DNA from: Propionibacteriaceae bacterium
GTDB lineage: Bacteria; Actinomycetota; Actinomycetes; Propionibacteriales; Propionibacteriaceae
Direction of reading: 5' to 3'
Assembly (NCBI GenBank): GCA_017882685.1
Contig: JADGPA010000001.1
Coordinates: 1-35,866 of the forward strand
DNA length: 35,866 nt
Part shown: piece by piece, positions 15,416-22,321 of the stretch
How positions within the stretch are numbered: the first letter of the stretch is position 1
How the letters are laid out: every line of letters starts with the position of its first letter
Program-made: the position numbers and the translations under genes
Notes under the pieces: generated by a model
Told to the model about the DNA's origin: nothing
Seen by the model: the letters and a program-made list of their open reading frames with translations, nothing else
Database searches by the model: none

Positions 15416-16163
15416 CGCTCACCTCCGCGAGAGCCGGCAGCGGCAACACGGCGTCCACAAGGGCTTTCGTATACACGTGCGTCGGCCGGTTCACGATGTC
15501 GGCGGTGAGCCCGGTCTCCACCAGCACCCCGTCGCGGAACACGACCACGCGGCCGCACAACGAGGCCACGACGGCCAGGTCGTGGCTGACGAACAGCAGC
15601 GACAGTCCGCGGCCGGCCCGCAGCTCGGCCAGCAGGGCGAGCACCTCGGCCTGCACGGTCACGTCGAGAGCGGTGGTCGGCTCGTCGCACAGCAGGATGT
15701 CGGGCTCGGTGGCCAGCGCGATTGCCAGCAGCACCCGCTGCCGCTGCCCGCCGGAAAGCTGGTGGGGGTAGCGGCGCAGCAGGGCGTCCGGGTCGGGCAG
15801 ACGGACGTCGGCGAACAGGTCACGGGCTCGAGCCCGCGCCGACACCACAGACCCGCCGTGACGGGCGCGGCACACCTCGGCCAGCAGGCTGCCAACCCGG
15901 GTCATCGGGTCGGGATAGCTCAGCGGGTCCTGAAAGATCATCGCCACCCGTCCGCCCACCTCGACCTGCCCGCCGCTCACACGCAACCCTCGCGGCAACA
16001 GCCCCGTCACCGCCCGCAGCGTGAGGGTCTTGCCAGAGCCCGACTCCCCCACGATGCCCAGTGCCTCGCCGGGCTCCAGCGACAGGTCGATGCCGTGCAC
16101 AAGCTCGGTCTCGCCGGTGATCCGCAGCCCCGTCACGGCGAGCGCACCGCGCGACAGGCTCAT
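15408..16163 (-). CDS. ABC transporter ATP-binding protein (OppD/DppD-like)
   Basis: A 251-aa ATPase from ATG 16163, which overlaps the permease TGA (ATGA). Walker A is GESGSGKTLTLRAV, Q-loop IFQDPLSYPDPMTRVG, signature LSGGQRQRVLLAIAL, Walker B ILLCDEPTTALD and H-loop FVSHDLAVVASL. The PTHVYTKALVDAVLPLP tail is that of Opp/Dpp ATPases. It is shorter than many OppD proteins (about 320 aa), since the cysteine-bearing C-terminal extension is reduced. It forms an importer with the neighbouring genes. Confidence 0.93.
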   Translation of the reverse strand: MSLSRGALAVTGLRITGETELVHGIDLSLEPGEALGIVGESGSGKTLTLRAVTGLLPRGLRVSGGQVEVGGRVAMIFQDPLSYPDPMTRVGSLLAEVCRARHGGSVVSARARARDLFADVRLPDPDALLRRYPHQLSGGQRQRVLLAIALATEPDILLCDEPTTALDVTVQAEVLALLAELRAGRGLSLLFVSHDLAVVASLCGRVVVFRDGVLVETGLTADIVNRPTHVYTKALVDAVLPLPALAEVSGE

Positions 16164-17017
16164 CGCAGCCTCCACACGTCGGCCAGCCCGTCGCCCAGCA
16201 GCGACAGCCCGACGCCGGTGGTCACCACTGCAAGACCCGGCAGGCTCGGAATCCACCACTTCGTGGCAAGGAACAGCTGCCCGTCGCTGATCATCGTGCC
16301 CCAGTCGGGGGTAGGCGGCTGCACCCCGAGCCCCAGGTAGCCAAGGGTGACGACGGCCACCATGATCAGCAGGATCTCGGTCATCAGCAGCACCACAGCC
16401 TGCGGCAGCACGTTCGGCAACAGGTGCCGCGCAACCACCCGCGGGTGCGACAAACCGCCACCGTAGGCTGCGCCCACCCAGCCCTCGCGGCACAGCGCGC
16501 GTGTCTTGGCGCGGATCACCCGGGCCGAACTGATCCATCCGACAAGGGCGTACGCGATGAAGATGCCGTTCTCGCCGGTGCCAGTGGCGAACACGATGGC
16601 GATGATCAGCACGTAGAACGGGAACGCGACGAACGTGTCGACGATGCGCCCGATCACCCAGTCGATCCGCCCGCCGGCGTACCCGCTGACCAGGCCGACC
16701 ACCAGACCGGTGACGAACGGGATGATCGCGGCCACCACGGCGATCCGCAGGTCGGTGCGTCCGGCCCAGATCACCCGGGAGAGGATGTCGCGCCCCAGCT
16801 GGTCGGTCCCGAACCAGTGGGACGCGGACGGCGCGGCGAGGCCGTTGCCGAGGTTCTGGGTCTCCGGGTCGTAGGGCGCGACGATCGGCGCCAGCACCGA
16901 GACGGTCACCATGAACGTCAGCAGGAACGCCCCGGCGACGAGGGCGGGGCTGCGTCGGGCGCGGCGCAACCAGCGCATGAACGGACGCGGGGCGGCGACG
17001 GCGGTGGCGGTGCTCAT
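16160..17017 (-). CDS. ABC transporter permease (DppC/OppC-like)
   Basis: A 285-aa membrane protein with about six helices. An N-terminal cytoplasmic basic segment (MRWLRRARRSPALVAG) leads into TM1, then APYDPETQNLGNGLAAPSAS and HWFGTDQLGRDILSRVIWAG, the DppC hallmark. The EAA loop is in the VIRAKTRALCREGWVGAAYG region, where the sequence diverges somewhat from the usual EYVxAARA. It ends ...LLGDGLADVWRLR, typical of the family. It overlaps its neighbours by 4 bp on both sides. It probably forms the channel together with the adjacent DppB-like protein. Confidence 0.92.
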   Translation of the reverse strand: MSTATAVAAPRPFMRWLRRARRSPALVAGAFLLTFMVTVSVLAPIVAPYDPETQNLGNGLAAPSASHWFGTDQLGRDILSRVIWAGRTDLRIAVVAAIIPFVTGLVVGLVSGYAGGRIDWVIGRIVDTFVAFPFYVLIIAIVFATGTGENGIFIAYALVGWISSARVIRAKTRALCREGWVGAAYGGGLSHPRVVARHLLPNVLPQAVVLLMTEILLIMVAVVTLGYLGLGVQPPTPDWGTMISDGQLFLATKWWIPSLPGLAVVTTGVGLSLLGDGLADVWRLR

Positions 17018-17949
17018 ACTGCCCGGATCCGGGGGTCGAGGGTGGCCACCAGCAGGTCGGTGACCAGCGAGATCACCACAACGCCCATCGCGCTGACCAG
17101 CGTGATGCCCTGCACCACCGGGAAATCGCGGGTGCTGATCGAGCTGAACAGCAGCGCTCCCATGCCGTTGATGGCGAACACCTTCTCGATCACCAGCGTC
17201 CCGCCCAGCAGGTACGCCACGTTCACCCCCAGCAACGACAGGGCAGGAACCGCGGCGTTACGCAGCACGTGCCGGACAATGATGCTGGTCGCACCCAGCC
17301 GGGCGGCGTGCAGCGTGACCACGAAGTCGGCGTCCAGCACTTCGAGAAGCTGCTCGCGCAGCGAACGTATCAGCGGTGGCGACATGCCCAGCGCAACGGT
17401 TAGCGCGGGCAGGATCAGGCTGCGCAGGGGGTCGGTGGGGCTGGCGCCGATGCCGCCGACCGGCAGCCACCGCAGCGCCACCCCGAACACCAGGATCAGG
17501 ATCAGTCCCACCCAGAACGCCGGCATCGCCATGCCGATGGTCGGGAAGATCCGCACCACGTGGTCGAGCGGCCCGTCCTTGTGGGTGGCGGCGACGAGAG
17601 CCAGGGGCACAGCGATCAGCACCGTGAACAGCACGGCCAGGCCCACCAGCAGCAGCGTCACCGGGAAGCGCGTCAGGATCAGCCCGAGCACCGGCTGGTC
17701 GGTGACCAGGGAATGCCCGATGTCGGCGCGGGTGAACACCCCCACCAGATAGCTCAGGAGTTGCTGGCCGATCGGCAGGTTCAGCCCGAGTTGCTCGCGC
17801 AGCGCGTCGATCGATGCCGTGGTGGCCTGCTCGCCGAGGATCATCCGGGCGGGGTCCCCAGGGACGATCCGCAGCAGCAGGAAGACACACACCACCACGC
17901 CAAGGGCCACCGTGATGGCGGCGAGCAGTGAGCGTCCGAACCAGCGCAT
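17014..17949 (-). CDS. ABC transporter permease (DppB/OppB-like)
   Basis: A 311-aa membrane protein. FLLLRIVPGDPARMILGEQA is the classic DppB N-terminus and LREQLGLNLPIGQQLLSYL its first periplasmic stretch. The EAA loop lies in LLEVLDADFVVTLHAARLGA, followed by HVLRNAAVPALSLLG. LEGTLVIEKVF-like sequence (here LGGTLVIEKVFAINGMGALL) and DPRIRAV at the end are standard. It lies 29 bp after the solute-binding lipoprotein gene and overlaps the next permease by 4 bp. Confidence 0.93.
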   Translation of the reverse strand: MRWFGRSLLAAITVALGVVVCVFLLLRIVPGDPARMILGEQATTASIDALREQLGLNLPIGQQLLSYLVGVFTRADIGHSLVTDQPVLGLILTRFPVTLLLVGLAVLFTVLIAVPLALVAATHKDGPLDHVVRIFPTIGMAMPAFWVGLILILVFGVALRWLPVGGIGASPTDPLRSLILPALTVALGMSPPLIRSLREQLLEVLDADFVVTLHAARLGATSIIVRHVLRNAAVPALSLLGVNVAYLLGGTLVIEKVFAINGMGALLFSSISTRDFPVVQGITLVSAMGVVVISLVTDLLVATLDPRIRAV

Positions 17950-17978
17950 GTGCAGATTGTCGTCCCTGGGGGGCCTGG

Positions 17979-19559
17979 TTACTTCTGTAGCCAGACGTCC
18001 TGGAAGAGAACGCTGCCGTTGATCCGCGGCGTAAGGCCGTGGACGGACGCCAGCGACGCCACCACGTTCCGGGTGTTGTAGATCGGAATGTAGGGCACCT
18101 CGTCGGCAAGGATCTGCTGGATCTCGGCGTAGATTCCTGCCCGCGCATCACCGTCGGGGGTGACCCGGCCCTGCTCGGCCAGAGTGGTGACCTTGTCATT
18201 GGTGTAGTGCGTCCAGAAGGACTTGCTGAAACCATTCGGGTCCGTCTGGAAGGCGATCAGCCCGTTCGGGTCGGGCGCGTCGCTCTGCCCGGAGTTGATC
18301 ATCGCGTCGAACTTGTACGCGAAGAACCGCTCGCGGAAGGCATTGAGCTCGATCGCCTCGATCTTGAGGGTGATGCCCAGCGGCTTGACGGCCTCCTGGA
18401 TGATCTGGGCCTCCTGCGCGCGGACGGAGTTGCCGGACGCGATCAGGAGGGTGGCGGTGAAGCCCTGCGGGAACTTCGACGCGGCCAGTTCGGTCAACGC
18501 CCTGGCCGGGTCGTTGTCGAGGGCCTTCACGGGTGCGGAGTACTGGATCGTCGGCGGGATCAGGGTCAACACCCTCTGCGCCGCGCCGAAGGTGACTGCC
18601 TGCGTGATGCCGTCCCGGTTGAGGGAGAGTGCGATGGCTCGGCGGACGTGCGGGTCGGCGAAGTACTGGTTCTGCGTGTTGAAGAAGACCTGCTCCACCT
18701 CCCAGGAGCCCAGCTGCGACACCGTGACGTTCGCGTCGCTACTGAGCTGCGAGATGGTGGCCGGGGCCACAGCGTCAATGCCGGAGAGTTGGCCGGCCTG
18801 TAGCTGCTGGATGCGCTGGGTGTCGTCGGCCACCACCTTGTAGACCAGCTTGTCGGCGTACGGCTTGCCTGCCTGCCAGTAGTGGGGGTTGGCGGTGAAG
18901 GTGGTGTCGCCGCTGGGGTCCCAGGTGCCGACGACCCACGGGCCGGTGCCGATGGGCTTGGCGAAGAACTCCTTCTCCGTCAACCCGGCGAAGTCCTTCG
19001 GGAAGACGCCGTTGGAGAAGCCGGACAGCTCCGAAAGGAACGGGGTGTAGGCGTTCTTGAGCGTGATGGTGAGGGTCTGGTCGTCGGTGGCTGCGATCTT
19101 GGCGATCGGCGCCTCCAGCGGCAGCGGGCCCTGCACCTTGATGTGCCGATCGAGGGAGAACTTGGCATCGGCCGCGGTCACCGGGGTGCCGTCGGAGAAC
19201 TGCAGGCCGCTGCGCAGGGTGAAGGTGTAGGTGAGCTGGTCGTCGCTCACCGTCCATTTCTCTGCCAGCCAGGGAATGATCTTGCCCTCGGTGTCGAAGG
19301 AGACCAGCGGCTCGAACACCTTGTCGATGGCGAAGGCGTTGTTGGCTGTGATCTGGTTGTTCAGGTCGAAGGACGTGGTGGCAGCTGCCCGTCCGAAGGT
19401 GATGGTGCCGCCCTTGGTCGGGGTGGCGGCAGCGGTCGCGCTGGCCGAGCCGGCGGTGGTGGCGGTCGGCGCTGCCGAGCAGGCCGCGAGCCAGATCAGG
19501 GCTACGGCCGCTGCGGCAAGCAGCGCGATCCAACGTCGGCGTGTGTTGAGCGAGGACAT
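17979..19559 (-). CDS. ABC transporter solute-binding lipoprotein, family 5 (peptide/nickel type)
   Basis: A 526-aa extracellular lipoprotein. The N-terminus is RRRWIALLAAAAVALIWLAAC, with the lipobox LAAC placing the lipidated cysteine near residue 27. A low-complexity Thr/Ala linker follows, then SBP family 5 blocks: AEKWTVSDDQLTYTFTLRSG, FSDGTPVTAADAKFSLDR, and the DPNG/FWTHYTND region. ATG 19559 is favoured over an upstream GTG, because AGGAAG is then well spaced. It determines substrate choice for the importer. Family 5 members bind peptides, opines, nickel chelates or glutathione, and the polycysteine leader upstream hints at a sulfur compound. Gene order SBP-B-C-D-F is canonical. Confidence 0.94.
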   Translation of the reverse strand: MSSLNTRRRWIALLAAAAVALIWLAACSAAPTATTAGSASATAAATPTKGGTITFGRAAATTSFDLNNQITANNAFAIDKVFEPLVSFDTEGKIIPWLAEKWTVSDDQLTYTFTLRSGLQFSDGTPVTAADAKFSLDRHIKVQGPLPLEAPIAKIAATDDQTLTITLKNAYTPFLSELSGFSNGVFPKDFAGLTEKEFFAKPIGTGPWVVGTWDPSGDTTFTANPHYWQAGKPYADKLVYKVVADDTQRIQQLQAGQLSGIDAVAPATISQLSSDANVTVSQLGSWEVEQVFFNTQNQYFADPHVRRAIALSLNRDGITQAVTFGAAQRVLTLIPPTIQYSAPVKALDNDPARALTELAASKFPQGFTATLLIASGNSVRAQEAQIIQEAVKPLGITLKIEAIELNAFRERFFAYKFDAMINSGQSDAPDPNGLIAFQTDPNGFSKSFWTHYTNDKVTTLAEQGRVTPDGDARAGIYAEIQQILADEVPYIPIYNTRNVVASLASVHGLTPRINGSVLFQDVWLQK

Positions 19560-19609
19560 GGTCACTTCCTGGTCGGTCAGTTACTGGGTTCAACGATGAC
19601 AGGGTGGAG

Positions 19610-19637
19610 AACGATCCCTGAGGCCTGTCGAAGGGTC
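19610..19637. repeat. Intergenic palindromic repeat, copy 1 (consensus GATCCCTGAGC-TGTCGAAGGGTC)
   Basis: AACGATCCCTGAGGCCTGTC followed by GAAGGGTC. It is an imperfect hairpin (GATCCCT against AGGGTC) of the CCCTGAGC-N-GTCGAAGGG type, widely dispersed in actinobacterial intergenic DNA. It lies 51 bp upstream of the solute-binding-protein start, inside the presumed mRNA leader. Confidence 0.65.
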
Positions 19638-19645
19638 GGGACGGG

Positions 19646-19672
19646 AACGTTCCCCGAGCTAGACGAAGGGTT
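19646..19672. repeat. Intergenic palindromic repeat, copy 2
   Basis: AACGTTCCCCGAGCTAGACG followed by AAGGGTT is a second, diverged copy in the same orientation, 9 bp after copy 1. It overlaps the perfect 12-bp palindrome GGGAACGTTCCC at 19643-19654. The two copies together fill most of the leader between the polycysteine ORF and the operon, and could form alternative RNA hairpins. Confidence 0.55.
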
Positions 19673-19699
19673 GGGCGGTTGTGCCCATGGTTGGCTGGA

Positions 19700-19765
19700 T
19701 CAGCAACAACAACAGCCGACACGGAACAGGGCCACGGACAGGCCGCACATTCGGTCGCTACGCAT
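19700..19765 (-). CDS. Leaderless polycysteine leader peptide, putative cysteine-responsive attenuator
   Basis: A 21-codon ORF, ATG at 19765, TGA at 19700-19702. It has Cys at position 7 and ends RVGCCCC, four consecutive Cys codons (TGT TGT TGT TGC) before the stop. A TATTCT -10 box ends exactly 6 bases before the ATG, which places transcription start at the A of ATG, i.e. a leaderless mRNA. Short leaderless polycysteine ORFs are known in mycobacteria to control downstream sulfur genes by ribosome stalling when charged tRNA-Cys is scarce. Here the gene 140 bp downstream is the solute-binding protein of an ABC importer operon. Attenuation is inferred from architecture; the ORF and promoter box are seen directly. 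Confidence 0.72.
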   Translation of the reverse strand: MRSDRMCGLSVALFRVGCCCC

Positions 19766-19771
19766 GCGCCG

Positions 19772-19777
19772 AGAATA
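19772..19777 (-). promoter_or_regulatory. -10 box TATTCT of the polycysteine leader / ABC importer operon
   Basis: TATTCT on the minus strand matches TANNNT and is separated from the polycysteine ATG by the six bases CGGCGC. No ribosome binding site fits between them. The spacing is that of actinobacterial leaderless promoters. No clear -35 is visible, which is common in this group. Confidence 0.55.
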
Positions 19778-19815
19778 GCGATCGGGGCGCCGCGGGCCAA
19801 CTTCTGCTCCTCCGG

Positions 19816-20030
19816 CTAGGGAAGCGACTTGATCAGCTCCCACTCGGTGGCTGCCTGCTTCCTCAGCCCGGCGATGCTGAGGTGGCTGTGGTCCGCTGCC
19901 AGGTCCTCGCCCGTGATGGTCATCTGGTTGAGCGCCCCGCCGCAATGCGGAAACCCCAATGGCGCCGGATTTCGCAAGAATGCCGCCCTGAAGCCTCTAT
20001 GCGGAATTCCTAGCCCCAGCAGGCACCCTT
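19816..20030 (-). pseudogene. C-terminal remnant of an SGNH/GDSL-type hydrolase
   Basis: A reading frame without a sensible start is open from about 20036 to TAG at 19816-19818. Its last ~40 residues include TITGEDLAADHSHLSIAGLR and AATEWELIKSLP. DHSHLSIAG resembles the conserved Asp-x-x-His block near the end of SGNH hydrolases (D-x-x-H-L-S/P-x-x-G). The catalytic GDS N-terminus is absent, and the upstream part reads as poor-quality sequence. I call it a 5'-truncated remnant. An alternative is that it is a chance match of a small ORF starting at ATG 19923. Confidence 0.4.
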
Positions 20031-20078
20031 ATGCCACAGTTATCTCCGACGAACCGATCGTGGATCGCACACCCCCCA

Positions 20079-20100
20079 CGAGCGTTGCTCGCAACGCTCG
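20079..20100. promoter_or_regulatory. 22-bp palindrome, candidate operator
   Basis: Perfect inverted repeat CGAGCGTTGC / GCAACGCTCG around two central bases, 38 bp upstream of a small plus-strand ORF. It has the size and symmetry of a TetR/MarR-type operator. It could instead fold in RNA as a terminator for transcription from the left, but no T-run follows. Confidence 0.45.
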
Positions 20101-20137
20101 GCCTTCCGCATTACCCCCCTAGTAATGGAGTCGTCCG

Positions 20138-20296
20138 ATGATCTCTACCAGCGCTGCTTCCGCCACAGCACGCCCCACCGCAGAATCCGCCGTTGCACGC
20201 CGTGCACTCGCAGGCGCCTCGACGTGGTGGCATGTTGTTCGTCCGCAGTCGCGGGCCATCCCCCGTCACGCGCTGGTCGAAGTCGGTCAGTCCTAG
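20138..20296 (+). CDS. Small hypothetical protein (52 aa)
   Basis: ATG at 20138 with GGAG eight bases upstream, TAG at 20294-20296. The product is Ala/Ser/Arg-rich at the N-terminus (TSAASATARPTAESAVARRA) and has an aromatic/basic second half (STWWHVVRPQSRAIPRHALV). It is not predicted to be exported. I do not recognise a family. In favour of being real: a ribosome site, a 22-bp palindrome upstream, and no competing gene on the other strand. Against: short length and only moderate third-position GC. It ends 8 bp before the stop of the convergent VWA gene. Confidence 0.4.
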   Translation: MISTSAASATARPTAESAVARRALAGASTWWHVVRPQSRAIPRHALVEVGQS

Positions 20297-20304
20297 CGGT
20301 CGGG

Positions 20305-22296
20305 CTAGGCGCCCCAGTAGTTGCCGAGGTCGGCACGGCGGGCGCTCAGGTACTCCGAGACCACAGCTGCGCCCAGGTCGTCCAGGTCAGGGTTGACCAC
20401 GCGGCCGTCCACCCGGTCGGCCATCTGCCGGACGAAGCTCTCCAGGCCCGGGTCGTCCCCAAGCCGGAAGAACGTGATCCGTGCGCCCAGCCGGCGCACC
20501 CGATCGAGCTGGGCAACGGTCGCGCGCAGCGTTGGCAGGCTCGGCGGGTAGCTGAACAGTGAATCCCCGTCGGGGGCGAGGTACGCCGTCGGCTCCCCGT
20601 CGGTGACGATCAGCACCACCGGCTGCATGGTCGGGTGCTTGCGAAACATCTGCTCAGCGAGCAGCAGGGCGTGGTGCAGGTTCGTGCCCTGCTCGCGCAG
20701 GGCCGGCAACCCGACCAGGTGCTCCACGGCGACCGTCTCGGCGTACCTGCCGAACGTGATCAGGTCGAGCTGGTCGCCCCGCCACCGCGTCGACACCAGG
20801 TGGTGCAGCGCCAGCGCTGTGCGCTTCATCGGCAGCCAGCGTCCCTCTGCTGCCATCGAGAACGACGTGTCCGCCAGCAGCGCCACCGCCGCCTGCGTGC
20901 GCGTCTCGGTCTCGACGATCTCCACGTCCTCCAGGTGCACGCGGACGCGGCCGCCAGCCCCGGGATGCTCGGCGTCGGTCACGTCCCGGCGCATCGCGTT
21001 GAGGATCGTGCGGGTCACGTCCCAGGGTTCGGTGTCCCCGAACGCCCACTGCCGGGTTGAGCCGGTCAGCTCCCCCGCCGCGCCGGAAAGCCGGGCTTCG
21101 CGCTGCCCGGTGCGTCCGCTGAGTCGGTCGGACACCTCCTGCAGGAGCGTCTTGCCCAGCTGGCGCATGGCCCGGGGCGAGAGCTTCAGGTTGCCGTCGG
21201 AGCCGCGGCTCAGGTAGCCGGCGTTCCGCAGCGCCCGCTCGAGCTCCGCCAGCGTCCGGGCCGACACGGCGGCGTCAGGGCCGAGCTGGCGTGCCATCGC
21301 GTCGACGTCGATGTCTTCCATCCGCGCTCCGCCATAGCCCTGGCCCAGCTGTGCGGCCAGCGAGTCCAGCTCGGCCAGGTCCTGCAGGACGCCGGTGCCG
21401 TCGCCCAGCCCCAACCCCTGGTCGCCGCCGAACTGCTCCGAACCCGACCAGTCCTCCCCCGGACGCAGCGACTGCAGGTTCGCGTCCAGCTGCCCCAGTT
21501 GGGCCATCAGCTCGGGTGACCCGAACGCTTGCATCGAGAGTTGCATCAGCTCCTGACGTTGCTCGGGGGTCATCGAGTTCAGCATCCGTTGCGCCGCTGC
21601 GGCCCGGTTGGCGAGGGCGTCGATCAGCTCCTCCACGTCTTGCGGGTTCTCCGGGAAGAAGTCGCCGTGCTTGTTCATGAAGTCGGTGAAGTCCTGATCG
21701 GTGTCCTCGCCGCGTCGGTGCGCCTCCAGCAGATCGTTGAGGTCCTTGAGCATCTCTGCGATCGCCTCGCGGTCGGAGTCGGTGGCGTTCTCCAGTGCCT
21801 CCTTCATGCCGGCGAAGCGCTGGTCGAGCAGCTCGCGGCCCAGCAGGTCCTTGATCTTCTCGTAGGCCTCGCGCGCCGGCTTCGAGCGCCAGTCGTAGTC
21901 GGACAGCTCCCGGACGGCAGCAGCCGTCGACTCGGGCAGGTTGGACAGCTGCAGCTCCCGGAAGTCGCGATCCAGGTCGTCGAGGGTGATGTCGCGAGCG
22001 AGCTCCTTGCGTTCCTCGAGGACGGCGGTGTCCAGGAGCTCCTTCACCTCGGCCAGCGTCCCGTCCAGCTTGTTGGTGTCGAGGAGCTCCCGGCGTCTGG
22101 CCTGCACCCGTCCGGCCAGGTCGTCGAGACCCTGCTGACCGCGTCCGCCGCGGCGCAGGAACTCCCGCAAGGCACGCTCGGCGGAGTAGCCGGCCATCAC
22201 GTCCTCGCTGATCGCCGCCAGCGCCTCGGCGAGGTCGACAGGGGGCGCCAACGGGTCGGGACCGTCGACGTACCTGCCGTACCGGGAGCGGGGCAT
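20305..22296 (-). CDS. VWA-domain protein (CoxE/Mg-chelatase ChlD-like partner of AAA ATPase)
   Basis: A 663-aa protein from ATG 22296 with AAGGATGG upstream. The N-terminal two thirds are charged and helical (many Asp/Glu/Leu/Arg), with a Gly-rich stretch around residues 330-350 (GGDQGLGLGDGTG). The C-terminal third is a von Willebrand A domain: LLADTSFSM is the MIDAS D-x-S-x-S site and VLIVTDGEPTAY the later metal-contact loop. Such proteins work with MoxR/Mg-chelatase-I-type ATPases to remodel or insert metal into a client. The matching ATPase gene lies 25 bp upstream and is presumably cotranscribed. The client is unknown. Confidence 0.88.
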   Translation of the reverse strand: MPRSRYGRYVDGPDPLAPPVDLAEALAAISEDVMAGYSAERALREFLRRGGRGQQGLDDLAGRVQARRRELLDTNKLDGTLAEVKELLDTAVLEERKELARDITLDDLDRDFRELQLSNLPESTAAAVRELSDYDWRSKPAREAYEKIKDLLGRELLDQRFAGMKEALENATDSDREAIAEMLKDLNDLLEAHRRGEDTDQDFTDFMNKHGDFFPENPQDVEELIDALANRAAAAQRMLNSMTPEQRQELMQLSMQAFGSPELMAQLGQLDANLQSLRPGEDWSGSEQFGGDQGLGLGDGTGVLQDLAELDSLAAQLGQGYGGARMEDIDVDAMARQLGPDAAVSARTLAELERALRNAGYLSRGSDGNLKLSPRAMRQLGKTLLQEVSDRLSGRTGQREARLSGAAGELTGSTRQWAFGDTEPWDVTRTILNAMRRDVTDAEHPGAGGRVRVHLEDVEIVETETRTQAAVALLADTSFSMAAEGRWLPMKRTALALHHLVSTRWRGDQLDLITFGRYAETVAVEHLVGLPALREQGTNLHHALLLAEQMFRKHPTMQPVVLIVTDGEPTAYLAPDGDSLFSYPPSLPTLRATVAQLDRVRRLGARITFFRLGDDPGLESFVRQMADRVDGRVVNPDLDDLGAAVVSEYLSARRADLGNYWGA

Positions 22297-22321
22297 GCCG
22301 CCATCCTTTCTAGAGCACTGC

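Noticed and set aside
19700-19945. 81-aa minus-strand ORF ending in the same CCCC as the polycysteine peptide
   Set aside because: The upstream part overlaps the GDSL remnant in another frame; the TATTCT box and leaderless spacing favour the 21-codon form.
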